NCBI GenBank assembly: GCA_017476005.1
Contig: JAFVEM010000010.1
Span: 1 to 64,000, forward strand
DNA: 64,000 nt
Reading direction: 5' to 3'
Origin: Selenomonadaceae bacterium
GTDB lineage: Bacteria; Bacillota; Negativicutes; Selenomonadales; Selenomonadaceae
How positions within the stretch are numbered: the first letter of the stretch is position 1; each line of letters starts with the position of its first letter. This document shows, piece by piece, positions 19,786 through 28,270 of the stretch. The translations under genes were made by a program, and so were the position numbers. The notes beneath the pieces are model-generated. The model searched no databases and was not told the origin of the DNA. It saw only the letters and a list, made by a program, of their open reading frames with translations.

Positions 19786-20808
19786 ATAAAAAAATTTTTT
19801 TTAGTGTTACTGCTTATTTTATCGGCGGCAAGTCTTAACGCCTGCAAACAAGGCCCACCTACCTACGAGAAAAGCCTAGTTGTAATGGGAACGGTGGCCA
19901 CTTTGTCGGCGGAAGGAGAAGAAGCCCAAGCCGCCGTCACCGAAAGCATCCATCGCCTCCAAGAGCTGGAAGCTATGGTGAGTTTCGAGGAACCGGACAG
20001 CGACTTAAATCGGTTAGTCGAGGCAGCCGGTAAAGATTTTGTCCCCTTGCACCCGGAAATTTATGCCTTGCTGGCTGTTTCCCAAGAATATTCTAGGCAA
20101 AGCGACGGAGCTTGGGACGTAACCGCCGCCCCCCTCGTGGAACTTTGGGGGATTGGCACCGCTAAGGCGCGAGTACCTGCGCCCCAAGAAATCGAACAGG
20201 CCAAAGCCTTGGTTGGCTGGCCAAAACTCCTGTTGCGTTCCGACGATAACAGCGCCATGCTTACAGAACCGGGCATGAAGTTGGATTTGGGAGGAATAAT
20301 GAAAGGCCTCGCTATCGACGAGGCGCGGAAAATTTACGAACGCCATGGCATAACGCGAGGCCTAATCAATTTGGGAACCAGTTCTCTTTACGCCGTAGGA
20401 AGTCGCGCTGACGGCAGTCCGTGGCGCATTGGCCTCCGCCGCCCCGAAGGCGACGACCCCAAAGATTATTGGGGGGTGGTGAATTTACGGGAAGCGGCTC
20501 TCTCAACTTCCGGCGATTACGAACGCTTTTTTACAGCGGATGGGGAGCGGTATCATCATATAATCGACCCTCGCGCCGGCTACCCGGCCAAAACCAACCT
20601 AACGGCCGTCACGATAGTAGTCCAAAGCGGCGAGACGGCCGGGATGCGCTCCGACCTTTTATCTACCCTAGTCTTTGTCATGGGAGCAGAGGCAGGAGAA
20701 AAATTTCTGCGCCAGCTTCCTTATTCGGTGCAAGGGGTGCTTTTGCTAGAGAATGGTCGTCAGGTGGTAATTGGCGATTTGCCATTGGAGATGAAGTCTC
20801 GCCCTTAG
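19786..20808 (+). CDS. apbE: FAD:protein FMN transferase, lipoprotein (possible AUA start)
   Basis: ApbE attaches FMN covalently to threonines of flavoproteins such as Rnf/Nqr subunits outside the membrane. Motifs include MGTVATLSAEG, GAWDVTAAPLVELWGIG, LDLGGIMKGLAID and YHHIIDPRAGYP, all typical. The best start is odd. The only strong ribosome site, AAGGAGG (19770-19776), is nine bases before the codon ATA at 19786. Starting there gives the lipoprotein signal MKKFFLVLLLILSAASLNAC when the initiator is read as Met, apart from the codon itself. The first normal start, GTG at 19804, is 28 bases from that site and would remove the positively charged end of the signal. Length from ATA is 340 residues. 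The neighbour is the divergent phosphoglucomutase gene. Confidence 0.85.
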   Translation: MKKFFLVLLLILSAASLNACKQGPPTYEKSLVVMGTVATLSAEGEEAQAAVTESIHRLQELEAMVSFEEPDSDLNRLVEAAGKDFVPLHPEIYALLAVSQEYSRQSDGAWDVTAAPLVELWGIGTAKARVPAPQEIEQAKALVGWPKLLLRSDDNSAMLTEPGMKLDLGGIMKGLAIDEARKIYERHGITRGLINLGTSSLYAVGSRADGSPWRIGLRRPEGDDPKDYWGVVNLREAALSTSGDYERFFTADGERYHHIIDPRAGYPAKTNLTAVTIVVQSGETAGMRSDLLSTLVFVMGAEAGEKFLRQLPYSVQGVLLLENGRQVVIGDLPLEMKSRP

Positions 20809-20824
20809 TGATTGCGTTGCACGC

Positions 20825-20855
20825 AAAAAACGAGAGCCACTCGAAAGCGGCTCTC
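20825..20855 (-). terminator. Intrinsic terminator of the tiny membrane-peptide gene
   Basis: On the minus strand GAGAGCCGCT, a TTCG loop and AGTGGCTCTC form a 10-bp stem followed by GTTTTTTG. It ends a short transcript carrying the 33-codon gene at 20904-21005. Confidence 0.8.
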
Positions 20856-20903
20856 TCCCTCCGTGGTTGGTCAGACCCGAGGTACCTGATTGTGACTGTG
20901 CTG

Positions 20904-21005
20904 TTAGCGCAAGATATACATCAGTAGAGTGAATACGGCGTTAGCAACTACTCCGGCTACGATGGCCATGAGAAAGTCGCGAACGAAATGGTTGTTGTCG
21001 AGCAC
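20904..21005 (-). CDS. 33-residue single-span membrane peptide (type I toxin-like)
   Basis: The frame reads MLDNNHFVRDFLMAIVAG, then VVANAVFTLLMYILR. It is a short charged N terminus followed by one membrane helix and a terminal arginine. GTG at 21005 is eight bases after GGAGG. An extended -10 promoter lies upstream and a strong terminator downstream, so the small gene has a complete transcription unit. The shape is that of type I toxin peptides or small regulatory membrane proteins. No antisense RNA was recognised, although a divergent short RNA is predicted next to it. Family assignment is not possible from sequence alone. Confidence 0.55.
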   Translation of the reverse strand: MLDNNHFVRDFLMAIVAGVVANAVFTLLMYILR

Positions 21006-21047
21006 AAGGAACACCTCCCTCCAACTGAGAGGCGCACAGTCAAAAAA

Positions 21048-21056
21048 ATTATAGCA
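21048..21056 (-). promoter_or_regulatory. Extended -10 promoter of the 33-residue peptide gene
   Basis: The minus strand reads TGCTATAAT, an extended -10 (TG-n-TATAAT) that tolerates a poor -35. The predicted leader is about 35 bases. It faces away from a second extended -10 at 21072-21080 on the plus strand. Confidence 0.6.
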
Positions 21057-21086
21057 TTTTCTTAATAAATGTGCTAGAATCTAAAT

Positions 21087-21185
21087 CGAAATGGTTTTGT
21101 TTGAGCATAGTGCTGGGAGTTGGTCGCTCGCGGCACACGGTTCAACAAACGAGGAGGCCGTCCCTGCGGAGGGGGATGGCCTTTT
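21087..21185 (+). ncRNA. Predicted short structured RNA, divergent from the peptide gene
   Basis: An extended -10, TGCTAGAAT (21072-21080), is followed after about 75 bases by a terminator. GGCCGTCCC (21156-21164) pairs with GGGATGGCC (21173-21181), and TTTT follows. Inside, TTTGTTTGA can pair with TCAACAAA. No reading frame with a ribosome site is present and no plus-strand gene follows, so a free RNA of about 100 bases is plausible. I found no long complementarity to the peptide gene's ribosome site. The remaining stretch 21186-21256 holds nothing I recognise. Confidence 0.4.
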
Positions 21186-21256
21186 CGGTTCGCTTGCATT
21201 TTTGTAACTATGCAGTTAGACCCCGCCAAGCTCTACCTTATCCCCTCGACCAAAAA

Positions 21257-21796
21257 CTAAAGCCGCTCCAATCCCTGTTCCTTCCGCGCTAAGTATTCTC
21301 GGTCAAGGATACCCAAAATCACCAAATTCTCGTAACGCCCACAGTGAAAAATGGTTTCCCGGATAAGTCCCTCTCGCTTTAGCCCCTCGGCTTCGTAAAG
21401 ATGCAAGGCTCGCTCGTTGTACTCCTTGCAATCCAGCCAAGCCCGATGGGCTTTTTTTGTTTCAAAAGTCCACGCCTTAATAAGTTTCATGGCCTCGTGG
21501 CCATAGCCCCGCCCCTTTTTGGCAATTATGACGTGCGTCCATTCGATTTCCTTATGGGGATTATTCAGCCCGGCCACCCGTAGATAACCCACGGCTTCGC
21601 CAGTAGCCTTTTCCTCCACAATAACGTCCATCACTTCCTCGTCGCCGCGCAAAGCCTTCAAATGCTCCTCCCGATCAAAGGGCAACACCAACTCGCAGTT
21701 ATCCGGCGCCGCCTGCAAACCCAAAATAAAATTTAAGTCTGCCTCCTCGCCGCGACGGAGTATCAAGCGCGTTCCTGTTTTTAATATTTGAGACAT
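21257..21796 (-). CDS. GNAT family N-acetyltransferase
   Basis: The 179-residue protein has the GNAT plan: RLILRRGEEADL at the start, AVGYLRVAGL, the acetyl-CoA loop IIAKKGRGYGHEAMKLI, and the C-terminal WLDCKEYNERALHLYEAEGLKREG. It resembles the RimJ/RimL-like branch that acetylates protein N termini or small amines; the substrate is unknown. The start is uncertain. ATG at 21796 fits the domain edge, GTG at 21808 follows a GGAGG by 11 bases, and an upstream ATG at 21835 is also open. Confidence 0.8.
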   Translation of the reverse strand: MSQILKTGTRLILRRGEEADLNFILGLQAAPDNCELVLPFDREEHLKALRGDEEVMDVIVEEKATGEAVGYLRVAGLNNPHKEIEWTHVIIAKKGRGYGHEAMKLIKAWTFETKKAHRAWLDCKEYNERALHLYEAEGLKREGLIRETIFHCGRYENLVILGILDREYLARKEQGLERL

Positions 21797-21859
21797 TGTT
21801 TTACTCACGGTTTCCGTAGCCTCCAATTCATGCATGGTTTTAAAAGTTATACTATATTG

Positions 21860-23116
21860 TCACATTCCATTGTAATTTTCCCATCTCCATCGCAAAAACT
21901 CTCTATTTGTAAAGGATGGAATGACTATTCGTGGTGGTATGCTCCAACCATAATCCATTCTTGCACGTGTAGATAAATCGATATCGCCATCGGGGGAAAT
22001 TCTTAGATGACCAGTATCAAATAGCGTATGAATATCTACACGCATAGCAAAGCCATTAGCAATGGTATCCTCCCCATTATATTTAAACGGCTTTATGTGA
22101 GCCGCTTCTAGTATTTCTGGCATCATAACATTGGTGATAACACATCGTTCGCATGCTTTGAGAACTTCACGTCTAAACGTGGCCTGATTCGGGCGAGTAG
22201 TTTTTGTTTGTATGCGTTTTCGTTCAAATTCAGAAATAACTTCAGTTGAACGTATTTGACCTAGCGCACTTAACAAAGAATTATTTGGTGGGGTTTCCTG
22301 TATAATTTCATGGATTTCTGATAGTACCTCTAAGTTGACACAATATTTTTCAGTTCTTCTCTGGGTTGTCTCTGGTTTTACTAAGTACCCATAGTTAAAT
22401 AGAAACAAGAGGTATTCCCTAGCTATACGAAAATCATTTGCGCCTTCAATACAATTAGGCCAACCAATAAGAGAGAGTTTCTTGGCACGATACCAAACGA
22501 TAAAATTCACATAGTCTTGAATCTCTGCGTGGACACCAGATAAAGGAATAATTATTTTCGTCAGTTCATCTGGTGTAATGTAACCTTGTTGTTCGTCTAA
22601 TGAAGACAGCTCGCAAATAATTTTCAAAACCAACTTAAGTGGATGTATAGTAAGCCCCTTTTCAAGCCAAGTTTTACATTCTTCTTTGCTCTGTATTTGA
22701 GGATTAGGTAAATGAAAAGTCTGAATGGTAATTGCTGCAAATTCTGTTTGCGAAATTTCTCTGTCGGCAACTTTTCGTCCAAAATCGGTTAAACGAATCT
22801 TTCCCGATGTATCGCCGGGTGCTATCAATCCGACTGCACGCCAATATTGACCGCTGTTTCTGATCAAATTACGTTCACCTGTTCGTCGGTCTAAATCTAC
22901 GTCGATGGAATCTGAAATATCCTCCGAGAGTTCAATTAACTCCCTCGCGAATTCTTGAGAACTGTACTTGACTCCAAGCGGCTCTAGTTTTCTCATCCGA
23001 AATAAAACGCCTAGCAATACAACAGGGTCGTTTAGCCCTTCGGTACACTGCAGAGAAGCCCATTTCCATTTAAAGGAAGGAAATGGCTTTGTGGGTATAT
23101 AGTTTTTGGCAAGCAC
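21860..23116 (-). CDS. Type II restriction endonuclease with C-terminal HNH domain
   Basis: This 418-residue protein is encoded directly after two cytosine methyltransferases. The last 110 residues form an HNH nuclease domain: ACERCVITNVMMPEILEAAH (His340), IANGFAMRVDIHTLFDTGHL and a short β-end. The N-terminal 300 residues look like a DNA-recognition region. The start is GTG, three bases after the methyltransferase stop TAG, so the genes are coupled. It is markedly A+T-rich compared with both flanks, a sign of transfer. The recognition site cannot be inferred. Confidence 0.75.
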   Translation of the reverse strand: MLAKNYIPTKPFPSFKWKWASLQCTEGLNDPVVLLGVLFRMRKLEPLGVKYSSQEFARELIELSEDISDSIDVDLDRRTGERNLIRNSGQYWRAVGLIAPGDTSGKIRLTDFGRKVADREISQTEFAAITIQTFHLPNPQIQSKEECKTWLEKGLTIHPLKLVLKIICELSSLDEQQGYITPDELTKIIIPLSGVHAEIQDYVNFIVWYRAKKLSLIGWPNCIEGANDFRIAREYLLFLFNYGYLVKPETTQRRTEKYCVNLEVLSEIHEIIQETPPNNSLLSALGQIRSTEVISEFERKRIQTKTTRPNQATFRREVLKACERCVITNVMMPEILEAAHIKPFKYNGEDTIANGFAMRVDIHTLFDTGHLRISPDGDIDLSTRARMDYGWSIPPRIVIPSFTNREFLRWRWENYNGM

Positions 23117-23119
23117 AGG

Positions 23120-24046
23120 CTATTTCCCCCAATATCTATTAAATTCCTTTGCAACAGCATATCCCAGAAGTGGTGGAACAGCATTTCCAATCTGTCTATA
23201 AACTGAGGATCTTGTACCTTGAAAATCATAATCTAAAGGAAAGCTCTGAATGGTAGCTAGTTCGCGGCAAGACATCCTTCGTTTGCCGTTGGGATGGGGT
23301 AAAATAACGACTCCACCTTTGTTGTCTCCACGTGCTGTTACTGTTGGTGCTGGTTTTTGTGGGTCAAGCAATCGATGCCCAAGATATCCATTGATATTTA
23401 ACTTGTATTTTGAATAGGTATGATTGGGTAAAGTATTTGGCTCATCAGGATTAGGAATACTTGCAAGCCCCTCAGAAACGCTCACCCACCTCCGTAATCC
23501 ATTTTCTCCATCTTTATCGTGTGTTGGTTTAGGATAATTGTATTCCCAACGGACATCATTTCTTACGCCTACAATTACGACCCGTAGACGATTCTGTGGT
23601 ACGCCGTAATCAGCTGCATTCATTATTTGGTATTGCACATTGTACCCCATGTCAGCAAAATCGTCTAAAATCATTTTAAATACTTCGCCTTTGGCCAAAC
23701 TAGTAATTCCCTTTACGTTTTCTGCCAGAAAAAATTTAGGCAATTTGCTACCTATGACGCGAATCAATTGTTTATATAGCTCATTTCGTTCATCCTCAGC
23801 GTGGCGCTTAGTATTGGCTACAGAAAAGCCTTGACAAGGAAAACCTCCAATAACAGCATCACAATTGGGGATACTATCAACCGAGATATTACGAATATCG
23901 TCAAATATAATATGTTCACCTAAATTTTGGCGATATGTTTCTACCGCATCTTCATATAAATCATTTGCCCATATTATCTCATGGCCGGCCATTTGAAATC
24001 CCAAATCCAGTCCGCCGGCACCGCTAAACAGTGAAACTACTTGCAT
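23120..24046 (-). CDS. DNA (cytosine-5)-methyltransferase, second of a tandem pair
   Basis: The 308-residue enzyme has the full C5-methyltransferase motif set. These are SLFSGAGGLDLGF (motif I), GGFPCQGFSVAN with catalytic Cys71 (IV), ENVKGI (VI), NRLRVVIVGVR (VIII) and the C-terminal RELATIQSFP and YRQIGNAVPP (IX-X). A short target-recognition region lies between VIII and IX. It overlaps the upstream methyltransferase gene by 10 bp and the restriction gene follows at once. Paired enzymes of this kind usually modify the two strands of an asymmetric site. Confidence 0.92.
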   Translation of the reverse strand: MQVVSLFSGAGGLDLGFQMAGHEIIWANDLYEDAVETYRQNLGEHIIFDDIRNISVDSIPNCDAVIGGFPCQGFSVANTKRHAEDERNELYKQLIRVIGSKLPKFFLAENVKGITSLAKGEVFKMILDDFADMGYNVQYQIMNAADYGVPQNRLRVVIVGVRNDVRWEYNYPKPTHDKDGENGLRRWVSVSEGLASIPNPDEPNTLPNHTYSKYKLNINGYLGHRLLDPQKPAPTVTARGDNKGGVVILPHPNGKRRMSCRELATIQSFPLDYDFQGTRSSVYRQIGNAVPPLLGYAVAKEFNRYWGK

Positions 24047-24984
24047 AACAGTCCTTCCTTTTCTATGCGCCTTAGCTCTTGACCAAGTATTTTGGCAAAC
24101 CTTACAGGTACAGCATTGCCTATTTGCCTATAGCATGAACCTCGAACTCCATAAAATATAAAGTCATCGGGGAAGGTTTGTATTGACGCACTTTCACGTA
24201 CGGTCAAACGACGTAGCCCATTATAATGGGGTATAGCACATACGCCGCCACCGCCGTTGCCCCTTGCCAATATTGTAGGTGAAGGTTTATTCGCATCTGT
24301 GGGCCTGTGTGCGGTATAGTCACGGTATTCAACTTTGTACTTTGAGTATTCATGATTGGGAACATTGTTGGGCATATCAGGATCCGGATAACGAGAGATG
24401 GCCTGTTTTATAGAAATCCACTTATGTAGCCCATCAGTTCCAGTTTTAGAATGTGTTTTTGGTGGTAACGTTAAAAGCATTTTTGATGATAAGCCTTGCT
24501 GTTGCCCTAAAATAATCACTCTTTGTCTGGTTTCTGGTACACCATAATCAGCCATATTCACGAGATTAACAGTGGCTCTATATCCTGCATTTTCAAAATC
24601 GGATAATATTTGTTTTATCGCCTCTCCGTGTCCTAGTGTTAGAATTCCCTTCACATTTTCGGCGATAAAAAAATTAGGCTGTTTCTGTTTTATCGTTTCA
24701 TAAAAAAATCTATATAACATATTTCTCTCGTCATTTAGCATTCTAAACCGATTGGCTTGACTAAATCCTTGGCAAGGGAATCCGCCAACAACCACATCAG
24801 CATTAGGTATTATAGAGATTTCCACATTCTTAATGTCATCTAAAACTATGTTGTTTCCTACGTTATGTCTGTATGTTTCTACAGCATCCTTATCTATGTC
24901 GTTAGCCCAGACTATCTCATTTCCGGCTTGTACCAATCCTAAATCCAACCCTCCGGCACCACTAAATAAAGAAATTATTTTCAT
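24037..24984 (-). CDS. DNA (cytosine-5)-methyltransferase, first of a tandem pair
   Basis: This 315-residue sister of the next gene has the same motif order: SLFSGAGGLDLGL, GGFPCQGFSQAN (Cys71), ENVKGI, ETRQRVIILGQQ and YRQIGNAVPVR. The two proteins are alike along their length except in the target-recognition region, consistent with an old duplication. It is the first gene of the A+T-rich restriction-modification operon. The gap back to 25022 is short and holds only the leader. Confidence 0.92.
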   Translation of the reverse strand: MKIISLFSGAGGLDLGLVQAGNEIVWANDIDKDAVETYRHNVGNNIVLDDIKNVEISIIPNADVVVGGFPCQGFSQANRFRMLNDERNMLYRFFYETIKQKQPNFFIAENVKGILTLGHGEAIKQILSDFENAGYRATVNLVNMADYGVPETRQRVIILGQQQGLSSKMLLTLPPKTHSKTGTDGLHKWISIKQAISRYPDPDMPNNVPNHEYSKYKVEYRDYTAHRPTDANKPSPTILARGNGGGGVCAIPHYNGLRRLTVRESASIQTFPDDFIFYGVRGSCYRQIGNAVPVRFAKILGQELRRIEKEGLLCK

Positions 24985-25021
24985 ATTGTACCTGTCCCTT
25001 TGGTCTTGCTGTTTTTCGTAC

Positions 25022-26623
25022 TCACTTCCAATTTCCTCTCATCAGCCGAAACTGCCCCGAATACGCCTCCGGCGTAAAACCGTAAACCTGCCTAAAGGCT
25101 TCGCGGTAGCTGCCTAAGTTTCTGGCTGCGCCTAAATACTCGATGAGCGACTCATAGCCGTACCTTTCGGCCAGCGTTAGGGTGGCCAGTTCCGTCAGTT
25201 CCGTTACCGCATCGCCCTGCGTCGCTAAATAATCCTCCGTACTCATAAGTTGCGCCAAAGTAGGGAGATTCTCCCCTCGCAGATGGGTTTCCCAAGTGTA
25301 GCGGTATTGCGCCATAGTCCCCATACCCGTTTCGCTGAGACGACGAATGCCCATGAGGTACGCTATGCCCCGATTGAACCACTCCAGCTCATCCTCGGCG
25401 GCGCCGGTTAGCTGAGAAATAAGGAGCCGCGTTTCCATAACCGCCACAGAAAATATTATTTGGCGATTCTCTTTCAGTTCGTCGGCGTTTATCACCACCG
25501 TGCTGCCGTTCTCCACCCATAAACTGCCGACGGCCAGCGATTTCGCTCGCTCCGGGGGAATGCTACATTCTTGAGTGAGCCTCGCCGTAAGGTCATCGGC
25601 GTCGGCGGCTAGGATAAGGTGATATTCTCCCTTGAGTTCGATTCCCCACAGCCTACGCAAAAGTTCCTTGGTGGCGGTAAACTGGCGGTCGATTTCCGGA
25701 GCGGCCTCCCTCGCTACGCCTTCCCTTGACTCGATGAGCCATTGTCCCGGTTTATTGATTGCCTCCCGATACCAAAGGTCAAACTCTCGCAAAAACTCCT
25801 CTTGGCTCACGCCAAAAACTTCCTGTAATGCTAGTTTTCCATCCTGTCCTGCGGCCAAGGCACGAAAATAAGCGGTAAGACGCTTGAGTCCCTCTCCGGA
25901 CGGTTGCCTAGATAGGAGATACCAAACCATTTGGTCGGATATTTGGTAGGCGTGGTATTTTTTTTGCATCAGCTCCTGCCTACGAGCAAGGTCGCAGTGC
26001 AAAAGCTCGCCGGGATTCACCGCCGAGGGGGCGGCTCTAAGTTCAGCCAAGGTGTCTCTTTCCCATTTACTAAGAGAGCGAACCCCCAGCTTGTCCGCCG
26101 TCAACGCGCCGATATAGTCGGCGGAACCTTCCTCCAGCCAAAACAGGGAACCTTGGTCGGTGTCGCTACCTTCGCTCAGTTCGTATTGGACTTGATGAAA
26201 CAGCTCGTGCGCGGTGGTGCTGACGCGGTCGGCGCGGCTTTTCATCACGGCGGCGGAGCCGTTGATGGCAGTAGTGTGCCGCCAGCCCCCCGACCAACCG
26301 CCGGAGACGGCGGCAATTTTTTGGGCTTCCTCCGGCGTAAGCTCAAATTCTCGCGCCAAAACCGCCTCATAATCGGTTAAAGTCGCCGCCACATGCAGGT
26401 CAACCGACTCATTAAGTTTTATGCCCATGGTTTCCTTCATTAAATGCTCGAAAACTTGCGCGGCCGTTTCCACGTCGGCCATAACCGCTTCCCCCGGGTT
26501 TCCCACGGCGATAATCCTGACCTCGGCAGCCTCCTCCGTTTCTTCGACTGATACGGTGTAGCTTAAAAGAGCGGCTACCCCACAAATAAACGCCGCCAGC
26601 ATAATGCCCACTATTTTTTTCAT
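25022..26623 (-). CDS. Secreted MA-clan metallopeptidase-like protein, internally duplicated
   Basis: The protein has 533 residues with an N-terminal membrane/signal segment (KKIVGIMLAAFICGVAALLS). The first half carries a zinc motif HELFH (His139, Glu140, His143) and the distal EEGSADY, as in gluzincin MA-clan peptidases. The second half (about 300-533) repeats the fold (QFTATKELLRRLWGI, DELEWFNRGIAYLMG, YGFTPEAYSGQF) but has no HExxH, so it is a decayed copy. The start has GGAGG eight bases upstream. It is alone on this strand and the substrate is unknown. Confidence 0.65.
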   Translation of the reverse strand: MKKIVGIMLAAFICGVAALLSYTVSVEETEEAAEVRIIAVGNPGEAVMADVETAAQVFEHLMKETMGIKLNESVDLHVAATLTDYEAVLAREFELTPEEAQKIAAVSGGWSGGWRHTTAINGSAAVMKSRADRVSTTAHELFHQVQYELSEGSDTDQGSLFWLEEGSADYIGALTADKLGVRSLSKWERDTLAELRAAPSAVNPGELLHCDLARRQELMQKKYHAYQISDQMVWYLLSRQPSGEGLKRLTAYFRALAAGQDGKLALQEVFGVSQEEFLREFDLWYREAINKPGQWLIESREGVAREAAPEIDRQFTATKELLRRLWGIELKGEYHLILAADADDLTARLTQECSIPPERAKSLAVGSLWVENGSTVVINADELKENRQIIFSVAVMETRLLISQLTGAAEDELEWFNRGIAYLMGIRRLSETGMGTMAQYRYTWETHLRGENLPTLAQLMSTEDYLATQGDAVTELTELATLTLAERYGYESLIEYLGAARNLGSYREAFRQVYGFTPEAYSGQFRLMRGNWK

Positions 26624-26756
26624 GCCAGATTCCTCCGCTGGTAGTCTATCACATTTTCACCGGGAAGGGGAGAAAATTTCCGAGGATAGCCGAACGGCAG
26701 GAAAAAAGGAGAGGAGTGAGGAATGTTGAATGTTATAGATAAGGAGGGCGAGTGAC

Positions 26757-27944
26757 ATGAAAAAAAATACTTCTTTTCCCCAAGATAAGCGCGCTACCGC
26801 CGCTTACTGGCTTAAACCCGAGGGTGATACCATTGTGCTGACGGGAGAGGAAATTCGAGCCGTCAATCGTCGGCTAAGGGAGCAAATCCGCGCCATCAAT
26901 AATTTAACGGCTTGGCCGACGGAAATGAGCCAAGCGGACTTACAGGAAATGATCGGCGCGGCAGAGCAAGATTTTCGGGAAAACTTACCCGGCGAATATT
27001 ATGACACCGACGGCACCCCCATTCTCCCCTCGGCTTGGGAGGCCGCCCAAGGGAATTGCGCCCTTGGCAACATAAAAGCCAAAAATCTCGCAAAGTATGC
27101 CCTGACCCGGCGACGCACTAATCTGCGACTTCTGCCCACCCCACAATGTTATTTTGACGATCGGGATTTTCGCCACTACGACGCTTTACAGGGAACGGCT
27201 CTCGACCCTTGGGAGGCGGTACTCATTCTCCACAAAAGTTTTGATAACGCTTTTTATTTTGTGGTGACAAAGTATTATGCCGGCTGGGTAAAGGCGCAGG
27301 ATTTGACCATAACGGATGCCGAGACTTTCCGGCAGTATAGCCGCCCCAGCAATTTTTTAGCGGTAACGGCGAACAAAATAACCCTCGCTCTAGGCTCCGA
27401 GGAACTCTTATTTCAAATGGGCAGCATCTTACCTCTTGTTTCGGCCGACGAGCCAAAAATAAATAAAAATCTCAGCCGCGGTTTTCTCCCCTGCACCCGT
27501 AATAATTTTATCCGGCAAGCCTTTAAATTTTTAGGGGACGGCTACGGCTGGGGCGGAATGGAGGAGAGCGTCGATTGTTCTGCCTTCACGCAAAATGTCT
27601 ATCGGAGCATGGGACTGGAAATCCCCCGGGATGCAGATAAACAGGAGCTGGCCATGCCCCGGCAAATAAATCTCACGAAACTGGCCACGGCGGAACGCTA
27701 TGCCCAAATAAAAAAGGCTCCCCCGGGAGCCTTAATCTTTAAACCTGGTCATGTTATGCTGTATTTGGGGGAGGACGAGGAAGGTACTCCCATGGTAATT
27801 CATGCCGCCAGCAGTTATTTCGCGTTGCAAAGCGGCAGATTGGAAAAGCGCTATGTCCGCCGGGTACTGGTGTCCGATTTGCGTTTTTTGACGGGTAGCG
27901 GCGCGGAGACAATAGACAGCCTGACCAGCGTCGGCTGGGTTTAG
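26757..27944 (+). CDS. NlpC/P60 cell-wall hydrolase with SH3-like domains
   Basis: The 395-residue protein has an N-terminal helical region, an SH3-like part (RRRTNLRLLPTPQC to GWVKAQDLTI) and a C-terminal NlpC/P60 domain. The catalytic Cys274 lies in EESVDCSAF, the His in PGHVMLYLG and the third polar residue in VIHAAS. Such enzymes cut peptidoglycan stem peptides. No signal peptide is visible, so it may act on recycled or imported muropeptides, or be exported by another route. AAGGAGG precedes the ATG. It converges on the csoR gene with a 4-bp 3' overlap. Confidence 0.85.
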   Translation: MKKNTSFPQDKRATAAYWLKPEGDTIVLTGEEIRAVNRRLREQIRAINNLTAWPTEMSQADLQEMIGAAEQDFRENLPGEYYDTDGTPILPSAWEAAQGNCALGNIKAKNLAKYALTRRRTNLRLLPTPQCYFDDRDFRHYDALQGTALDPWEAVLILHKSFDNAFYFVVTKYYAGWVKAQDLTITDAETFRQYSRPSNFLAVTANKITLALGSEELLFQMGSILPLVSADEPKINKNLSRGFLPCTRNNFIRQAFKFLGDGYGWGGMEESVDCSAFTQNVYRSMGLEIPRDADKQELAMPRQINLTKLATAERYAQIKKAPPGALIFKPGHVMLYLGEDEEGTPMVIHAASSYFALQSGRLEKRYVRRVLVSDLRFLTGSGAETIDSLTSVGWV

Positions 27945-28237
27945 TCCAAGAGTCTGTCCATGGCGCTGTACATCTTGTCTAAAGTTTGAGCATCCCCCGT
28001 CTCCACTGCATCCACCAGACAATGCTCGAAGTGGTCTTTCAGTATCACCACTTTAAGTTTTTTTATGGCAGCGCTCACCGCCGAGAGTTGCACCAGTACC
28101 TCACTGCAATCCCTGCCCTCCTCGATCATGCCGGCTATGCCGTGGAGATGCCCGGAGATAGTGCTGATACGCTTCAAGACGGCCTTGGTATGCTTATGTG
28201 GATGGGTATGTGGATGCTGATGGTCTTTTTCCGACAT
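27941..28237 (-). CDS. CsoR/RcnR-family metal-sensing repressor
   Basis: The 97-residue all-helical repressor carries Cys44 (EGRDCSEV), His69 and Cys73 (KDHFEHCL). The spacing of 25 then 4 matches the copper ligands of CsoR, so a copper(I) sensor is likely. The N terminus is His-rich (HQHPHTHPHKH), which may bind further metal. AAAGGAG precedes the ATG at 28237. The likely target copA lies 12 kb away, with no transporter next to this gene. Confidence 0.85.
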   Translation of the reverse strand: MSEKDHQHPHTHPHKHTKAVLKRISTISGHLHGIAGMIEEGRDCSEVLVQLSAVSAAIKKLKVVILKDHFEHCLVDAVETGDAQTLDKMYSAMDRLLD

Positions 28238-28270
28238 AATGGCTCCTTTCGGATATTGTCCCGTTACCAC

